This document shows positions 6,779 through 10,033 of a stretch of 10,033 bases of DNA, piece after piece; position 1 is the first letter of the stretch, and every line of letters starts with the position of its first letter. The position numbers and the translations under genes were made by a program. Location of the stretch: contig CARUQW010000055.1 of assembly GCA_949077355.1 (NCBI GenBank), positions 1 to 10,033 of the forward strand, given 5' to 3'. The notes beneath the pieces were generated by a model. The model was given only the letters and a program-made list of their open reading frames with translations. It ran no database searches and was not told the DNA's origin. The stretch is from an uncultured Clostridia bacterium (GTDB lineage: Bacteria; Bacillota; Clostridia; TANB77; CAG-508).

Positions 6779-7205
6779 ACTCTGTAACAACCACACCCAT
6801 AGAACGAGCTGTACCTTCAACCATGCTCATTGCTGTTTCAATGCTTGCAGCATTTAAGTCTGGCATTTTTTGTTCTGCTATTTCTTTTACTTGTGCTTTT
6901 GTTATTTTAGCAACTTTTTCTTTGTTTGGTTTTCCTGAACCTTTTTCAATTTTAATAGCTTTTTTGATTAATACAGCTACTGGTGGTACTTTTGTAATAA
7001 AAGTAAATGATTTATCTTTATATACAGTAATTACTACTGGTATAATCATTCCAGGTTGGTTTGCTGTTCTATCGTTAAATTCTTTAACAAATTGCATGAT
7101 GTTAACACCACTTGAACCTAAAGCTGGTCCTACTGGTGGAGCTGGTGATGCTTTTCCAGCTTCAATTTGTAATTTAATAATATTTGAAATTTCTTTTTCT
7201 GCCAT
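6777..7205 (-). CDS. rplK: 50S ribosomal protein L11
   Basis: 142 residues, the standard length. L11 binds the GTPase-associated region of 23S rRNA at the base of the L10/L12 stalk. The N-terminal domain shows KLQIEAGKASPAPPVGPALG (11-30) with the proline-rich turn contacted by thiostrepton, then GVNIMQFVKEFN. The C-terminal RNA-binding domain carries KIEKGSGKPNKEKV and ends ARSMGVVV. AGGAGGTG precedes the ATG. Its stop codon overlaps a strong hairpin that separates it from rplA. Confidence 0.98.
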   Translation of the reverse strand: MAEKEISNIIKLQIEAGKASPAPPVGPALGSSGVNIMQFVKEFNDRTANQPGMIIPVVITVYKDKSFTFITKVPPVAVLIKKAIKIEKGSGKPNKEKVAKITKAQVKEIAEQKMPDLNAASIETAMSMVEGTARSMGVVVTE

Positions 7206-7236
7206 TTTAATGGCACCTCCTCTTTTTTTCTGTCAG

Positions 7237-7280
7237 GGGATACATCTTACTATTAATACTCTTGTAAATTGATGTTTCCC
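7237..7280 (-). promoter_or_regulatory. Conserved-looking hairpin in the nusG-rplK gap
   Basis: GGGAAACATC (7271-7280) and GATGTATCCC (7237-7246) pair over nine of ten positions, closing a 24-base loop with a small TTAC/GTAA stem inside. It lies in the 91-base gap ahead of rplK and has no U-tract in the transcript direction. A candidate regulatory or processing structure for the L11-L1 pair; L1 autoregulation is one known possibility but is not shown here. Confidence 0.4.
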
Positions 7281-7296
7281 TCTTAATTATTAATTT

Positions 7297-7833
7297 TTAC
7301 TTTATTTTCTGGACTTGTGAAAATTCTAATTCTACTGGTGTTTCTCTTCCAAACATAGAAACTAAAACTTTCACCTTATGTTTTTCTGTATTGATTTCTT
7401 GAACGGTACCTACAAATCCCTCAAATGGTCCATTCATAACTTGTACTTGTTCACTTACTTCATAGTCTACATTAATTGGAACATCTTCAAATCCCATATT
7501 CCTAATTTCATCCTCTGTTAAAGGTATAGGGTCTGTTCCAGAACCTACAAATCCAGTAACACCTCTTGTATTTCTTACAATATACCAAGATTCTTCTGTT
7601 ACTATCATTTTGATTAATACATAACCAGGGAAAACTTTTCTTAGATTCGTTTTTCTTTTTCCATCTTTGATTTCAATTTGTTCTTCCATTGGAACAATGA
7701 TGTCAAAAAAGAATTCTTCTAATTCTCTGTTTTTAATTGTTTTCTCTAAGTCTGCTTTTACTTTATTTTCATAACCAGAATAAGTATGTACTACATACCA
7801 TCTAGCTACATTGTCATAATCTTTTTGAGACAT
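7297..7833 (-). CDS. nusG: Transcription termination/antitermination factor NusG
   Basis: 178 residues, the normal length for bacterial NusG, which binds RNA polymerase and modulates pausing, termination and transcription-translation coupling. The N-terminal NGN domain shows WYVVHTYSGYE (12-22), FPGYVLIKM (68-76) and VRNTRGVTGFVG (86-97). The C-terminal KOW domain spans about 126-159 with GPFEGFVGTVQEIN and ends FGRETPVELEFSQVQKI. AAAGGAGG precedes the ATG by about 11 bases. It sits between secE and rplK as in most Firmicutes, and nothing suggests a specialised paralogue such as LoaP. Confidence 0.97.
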   Translation of the reverse strand: MSQKDYDNVARWYVVHTYSGYENKVKADLEKTIKNRELEEFFFDIIVPMEEQIEIKDGKRKTNLRKVFPGYVLIKMIVTEESWYIVRNTRGVTGFVGSGTDPIPLTEDEIRNMGFEDVPINVDYEVSEQVQVMNGPFEGFVGTVQEINTEKHKVKVLVSMFGRETPVELEFSQVQKIK

Positions 7834-7861
7834 TTGTTGTTAGCCTCCTTTTATTTTTCAA

Positions 7862-8230
7862 TTATTCTTCCTTGTTTTCTGTATTATTTTCTTCGTTTGA
7901 AACTTCTGTATTTTCACCTTCTGTTGTTTCTTCTGTATCAGTTTCATTTTCTTGGTTTTCTGGTGTTGTATTTTCCATTGTTGTATTTTCTGTTACAATT
8001 ACTTCTTTGATTTTTTCAATTCCATGCTTATTTAAAGTTTCAAATACGACATCTAATACAAAAACAATAACGGCTGTAATAATTACAATAGTTACTACTG
8101 CTGTTGTATTGTTCAATAATTGTTTTGGCGTTGGCCAATTTACTTTTTTTAATTCGGCCTTAAAATCTTTAAAAAAACTTTTTTTGTTTTTATTATTTTC
8201 TTTTTTTGCCTTTGCTTCTTTTTTAGCCAT
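7862..8230 (-). CDS. secE: Preprotein translocase subunit SecE with an acidic C-terminal tail
   Basis: SecE clamps SecY in the Sec translocation channel of the cytoplasmic membrane. The core is clear: a lysine-rich N-terminus, the amphipathic segment FFKDFKAELKKVNWPTPKQL (19-38) with the signature VNWPTPKQL, and one hydrophobic membrane helix (about 42-66). Gram-positive single-helix SecE is usually about 60-75 residues; this one has 122. The extra is a tail from about residue 80: of residues 81-122, 15 are Glu, 9 Asn and 10 Thr. By known SecE topology the tail lies outside the cell. The frame is open upstream to 8314, but AGGAGG sits before the ATG at 8230 and the typical MAKKEAK start follows. 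nusG begins 28 bases after the stop. Confidence 0.93.
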   Translation of the reverse strand: MAKKEAKAKKENNKNKKSFFKDFKAELKKVNWPTPKQLLNNTTAVVTIVIITAVIVFVLDVVFETLNKHGIEKIKEVIVTENTTMENTTPENQENETDTEETTEGENTEVSNEENNTENKEE

Positions 8231-8258
8231 TTTATTTCCTCCTAAAAATAGCTTTTTA

Positions 8259-8423
8259 CTATTTAGTTTCTTTGTGTGTTGTACGTTTTTTACAGAATTT
8301 GCAATATTTAACAATCTCTAATCTATCTGTATTATTTCTCTTGTTTTTTGATGTTGTGTAATTTCTTCTTTTACACTCTGTACATTCTAATGTTATATTT
8401 TCTCTTGGTCCTTTTGCTGCCAT
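8259..8423 (-). CDS. rpmG: 50S ribosomal protein L33, zinc-ribbon form
   Basis: 54 residues, a typical L33 length, a small protein of the large ribosomal subunit near the E site. Two CxxC pairs (Cys14/17 and Cys41/44) mark the zinc-binding form rather than the Cys-less paralogue that replaces it under zinc limitation in some Firmicutes. TTSKNKRN and YCKFCKKRTTHKE are characteristic of the family. The frame is open upstream to 8525, but the ATG at 8423 is chosen because GGAGGTG lies at the right distance before it and the protein then begins MAAKGPREN like other L33s. It is the first gene of the operon, followed after 28 bases by secE, the common order in Firmicutes. Confidence 0.95.
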   Translation of the reverse strand: MAAKGPRENITLECTECKRRNYTTSKNKRNNTDRLEIVKYCKFCKKRTTHKETK

Positions 8424-8473
8424 ATGAATAACACCTCCGTATTTTTTAACATTACTTTTTTTGAAACGATGTG

Positions 8474-8500
8474 AGCGTATATCCGTAATAATTATACGCT
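8474..8500 (-). promoter_or_regulatory. 5'-terminal mRNA hairpin of the rpmG operon
   Basis: AGCGTATA and TATACGCT (8493-8500 and 8474-8481) form a perfect 8-bp stem with an 11-base loop, placed almost exactly at the predicted transcription start. It ends about 50 bases before the rpmG start codon. A 5'-terminal stem could protect the mRNA from 5'-dependent decay; that role is inference. Confidence 0.5.
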
Positions 8501-8505
8501 TGAAT

Positions 8506-8534
8506 ATTGTACCACTTTTTTCCACTTATGTCAA
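8506..8534 (-). promoter_or_regulatory. Strong sigma-A promoter for the rpmG-secE-nusG-ribosomal protein operon
   Basis: On the minus strand, a perfect TTGACA (8529-8534) is followed after 17 bases by TACAAT (8506-8511), one mismatch from consensus. Transcription should start near 8499. The -35 box lies only 9 bases past the flavin reductase stop codon. The strength fits a ribosomal-protein operon. Confidence 0.85.
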
Positions 8535-8543
8535 TGGATTTTC

Positions 8544-9113
8544 CTATTTTTTTCGCTTTTTTTGAACGGAAAATCCAAATTTTCCAATTTTCTTTCCTAA
8601 CGAATAATAATGCCCATTCGAATAAGCAATTAAATCACATTTAGCAATATCAAAAGCTCCTTTTTCATCGATATATTTTTCATCAGCATTAATGGCTAAA
8701 ACCTCTGCTACAAACATATGATGAGAACCCATCTCTTTTATTTCTTTTACTTTACATTCTACTGATACAGGACTTTCTTTTATCATAGGACATTTTACAA
8801 ATTTCGCTTTTTCCTTATGTAATTTCATTTCTTTAAATTTATCTACTTTGGCTCCTGTTTTTACACCACACCAATCTGTTGCTTTTGCTAGATTTTTTGT
8901 TGTTAGATTAATTACAAATTCCCCATTTTCTTTAATCATTTGGTAAGAATATCTACTTGGACGTACTGATATATAGACAGTAGCTGGATTTGTGTTTAAA
9001 ATGCCTGTCCAAGCAACAGTTATAATATTGGATTTTTCCATTGTGCCACAACTTACCATCACAGCTGGCAATGGATATAAAAATGTTCCTGGTTTCCATG
9101 TTACTTTTGCCAT
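8544..9113 (-). CDS. Flavin reductase-like (flavoredoxin-type) FMN-binding protein
   Basis: 189 residues, the usual size for single-domain members of the flavin reductase-like / DIM6-NTAB family, which bind FMN in a split-barrel fold and act as flavin reductases or small electron carriers. Visible family features are P.VMVSCGT near 16-24, an N...VAWTG stretch (29-37), SVRPSRYS (49-56), GEFVIN (64-69), CGVKTGAKVDKF (82-93) and GSHHMFVAEV (129-138). The C-terminus is basic (QKKRKK). There is no signal peptide, so it is probably cytoplasmic. AAGGAG precedes the ATG by about 12 bases, inside the end of the upstream gene, which stops 4 bp before this start; this suggests translational coupling. 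Substrate and partner cannot be told from sequence. No U-tract terminator follows; the next operon's promoter begins about 10 bases past the stop. Confidence 0.85.
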   Translation of the reverse strand: MAKVTWKPGTFLYPLPAVMVSCGTMEKSNIITVAWTGILNTNPATVYISVRPSRYSYQMIKENGEFVINLTTKNLAKATDWCGVKTGAKVDKFKEMKLHKEKAKFVKCPMIKESPVSVECKVKEIKEMGSHHMFVAEVLAINADEKYIDEKGAFDIAKCDLIAYSNGHYYSLGKKIGKFGFSVQKKRKK

Positions 9114-9117
9114 TTTA

Positions 9118-9828
9118 TTATCTTTCTCCTTCTTGTTCTTCTTGTCTTTCCTCTGGTTCCTTTTTTCTTTCCGTTTGTGCTAATTGTTCTCTTTTTTGTG
9201 CATTTTCTACTTGCTCATAAGCAGTTTTTATTTCATCTATTTTAGCAATTATTTTATCTAATTTTAGTAAGTTTTCACACGCTTTTAATTCTTGGTATAA
9301 AGCTTCTAAAAATTTATCTTTTCTTTCTTCTAATATAGCATCATTTTCTTCATTTGAACGCATGCTTAGTGTCTCTGGATTAAAATCTAAAATTTGATAA
9401 GGTGTTCTCTTTTTTACGATTGGTGGTTGTTCATATTGTTTTCTAAATTCTGCATATTTATCTACTTTTTTTTGCGTTTCCATTCTTATTTCTTTATCTT
9501 TATCAATTGCTTCTTTATGCATTTGTTTTAAATTTTCAAATTCATTTTGTTTTTCTTCTTTCCACATTTCAATGATTCTTTCTTGGTTGTATTGCGCTCT
9601 TAATTCTGCTGTTTTTATTCTTTCATACGCAATGTCACATTGTTCTTCTCTTTGTATTAGCTCTTTTAATCTTTCTTGTGTTATATTAGGATTTTCTTTT
9701 TTAAACTTCAATTGTCTTTTTATAAAATCATATTTTTCTTTTATATGCATATTTTGTTCTACTTCACTTTTTCCTGTTGAATAAATAGCTTCCCAACTAG
9801 TTCCTACTAAATTATAACAATCCTTCAT
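9118..9828 (-). CDS. Uncharacterised helical protein with two J-domain-like repeats
   Basis: A 236-residue protein I do not recognise as a named family. It is charged, probably almost all helical, with no signal peptide or membrane segment, so likely cytoplasmic. Two segments share one layout. Residues 4-84 begin CYNLVG and end in AYERIKTAELRAQYNQER. Residues 143-222 begin PYQILDF and end in AYEQVENAQKREQLAQTER. Both resemble the first and last helices of DnaJ J-domains (Y..LG, then AYE.L.d...R..YD), but neither has an HPD motif between them, so canonical DnaK stimulation is unlikely. Residues 85-135 look like a coiled coil, and the last 15 residues are E/Q/R-rich. TAGGA lies 7 bases before the ATG. 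The flavin reductase gene starts 4 bp after its stop, so the two are probably co-transcribed. The reading frame is convincing; the J-like reading is inference. Confidence 0.8.
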   Translation of the reverse strand: MKDCYNLVGTSWEAIYSTGKSEVEQNMHIKEKYDFIKRQLKFKKENPNITQERLKELIQREEQCDIAYERIKTAELRAQYNQERIIEMWKEEKQNEFENLKQMHKEAIDKDKEIRMETQKKVDKYAEFRKQYEQPPIVKKRTPYQILDFNPETLSMRSNEENDAILEERKDKFLEALYQELKACENLLKLDKIIAKIDEIKTAYEQVENAQKREQLAQTERKKEPEERQEEQEGER

Positions 9829-9872
9829 TTTTATTCCTACCTTTTATTTTTTATATTCTAATAATTAGCGTT

Positions 9873-9901
9873 ACTATATCATATTTTCTTATTACTGTAA
9901 A
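9873..9901 (-). promoter_or_regulatory. Sigma-A-type promoter for the J-like/flavin reductase unit
   Basis: On the minus strand, TTTACA (9896-9901) and TATAGT (9873-9878) are separated by exactly 17 bases. Each differs from consensus at one position. The promoter lies just downstream of the 5S hairpin and about 45 bases before the start codon at 9828, so the unit probably does not depend on rRNA read-through. Confidence 0.6.
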
Positions 9902-9918
9902 GTCTTATTCATAATGAC

Positions 9919-9991
9919 AAAAGCCATAAAATAAACTTATAATTTTTATTAATTATATGCTTATTTTATGACTTTTATAAAATAAAAAAAA
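9919..9991 (-). terminator. AT-rich hairpin after 5S rRNA, likely rRNA operon terminator
   Basis: Arms at 9961-9976 and 9919-9934 pair over 16 positions with one G-U pair, and a second ATAATT/AATTAT stem sits inside the loop. The transcript continues into UUUUG after the stem, and an eight-U run lies between the 5S end and the hairpin. The stem is almost all A-U, so as a classic intrinsic terminator it is weak. Because it is nearly symmetrical, it could also act on the opposite strand. Confidence 0.5.
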
Positions 9992-10033
9992 TCTAGCAAC
10001 AACCTATCTTTCCAGCAGGGTAACCCGCAAGTA
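9992..10033 (-). rRNA. rrf: 5S ribosomal RNA, 3' end (partial, runs off the window)
   Basis: The last 42 bases, read on the minus strand, match the 3' part of a clostridial 5S rRNA. They contain a helix-IV-like GCGGGTTACCCTGC segment, then GGAAAGATAGG, then the helix-I strand GTTGTTGCTAG. The 5' two-thirds lies beyond the window. An eight-T run follows the mature end immediately (9984-9991 on the plus strand). This is presumably the end of an rRNA operon transcribed in the same direction as all other genes here. The identification rests on remembered family sequence; the upstream flank would settle it. Confidence 0.85.

Noticed and set aside
6751..7272. 173-codon plus-strand ORF across rplK
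   Set aside because: It lies opposite a certain L11 gene and has no recognisable protein features. Other plus-strand ORFs in the window are rejected for the same reason.
8231..8314. N-terminal extension of secE
   Set aside because: It overlaps rpmG, whereas the internal ATG at 8230 has AGGAGG and a normal SecE start.
7872..8321. 149-codon plus-strand ORF antisense to secE, with hydrophobic stretches
   Set aside because: It mirrors secE, its Ser/Phe/Val composition comes from reading A-rich lysine and glutamate codons backwards, and it has no convincing ribosome-binding site.
8424..8525. N-terminal extension of rpmG
   Set aside because: It would read through the promoter's -10 region and 5' hairpin; the ATG at 8423 has GGAGGTG and gives a standard L33.
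9919..9991. A tRNA gene after the 5S rRNA
   Set aside because: The stretch is almost pure A/T with no acceptor stem, T-loop or anticodon arm pattern.
1..10033. CRISPR array, prophage, toxin-antitoxin pair or defence system
   Set aside because: No regularly spaced direct repeats, integrase, or phage or restriction-type proteins are visible on either strand; apart from three accessory genes all coding sequences are core translation or secretion genes.

Overview
This is an AT-rich window with every supported gene on the minus strand. Strong GGAGG ribosome-binding sites, near-consensus sigma-A promoters, a GatCAB amidotransferase and the 'KGITLIALV' prepilin-like leader point to a low-GC Firmicute. 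My best guess is an uncultured Clostridia lineage of the gut type; that placement is inference from gene style, not from a search. TAG, TAA and TGA all appear as stops, so the ordinary bacterial code applies.

Read in the direction of transcription (right to left), the window opens with the 3' end of a 5S rRNA gene at the window edge. An AT-rich hairpin follows, then a two-gene unit with its own promoter: an uncharacterised helical protein with two J-domain-like repeats, and a flavin-reductase-like protein 4 bp later. Next comes the core transcription/translation operon rpmG-secE-nusG-rplK-rplA-rplJ-rplL, driven by a near-perfect TTGACA-17-TACAAT promoter. An L10 leader and attenuator-like hairpin sit between rplA and rplJ, and a strong terminator lies directly behind rplL. 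rpoB, the usual next gene, is absent.

In its place is a self-contained unit with its own promoter and terminator. It encodes a prepilin-like surface protein that ends in a domain resembling DUF6273. The last unit is gatC-gatA-gatB, which makes the tRNA-dependent amidotransferase that forms Gln-tRNA(Gln) and/or Asn-tRNA(Asn). A hairpin-rich element carrying a possible 21-codon ORF lies between gatA and gatB, and a terminator plus a second long hairpin follow gatB.

Most of the window is conserved housekeeping DNA, and I do not see an unmistakable new system. The less ordinary items are the J-like repeat protein, the prepilin-like gene where rpoB would be expected, the extracellular acidic tail on SecE, and the gatA-gatB intergenic element. 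No stretch longer than about 165 bases lacks a gene. I corrected the starts of gatC, secE and rpmG to internal ATGs because of their ribosome-binding sites.
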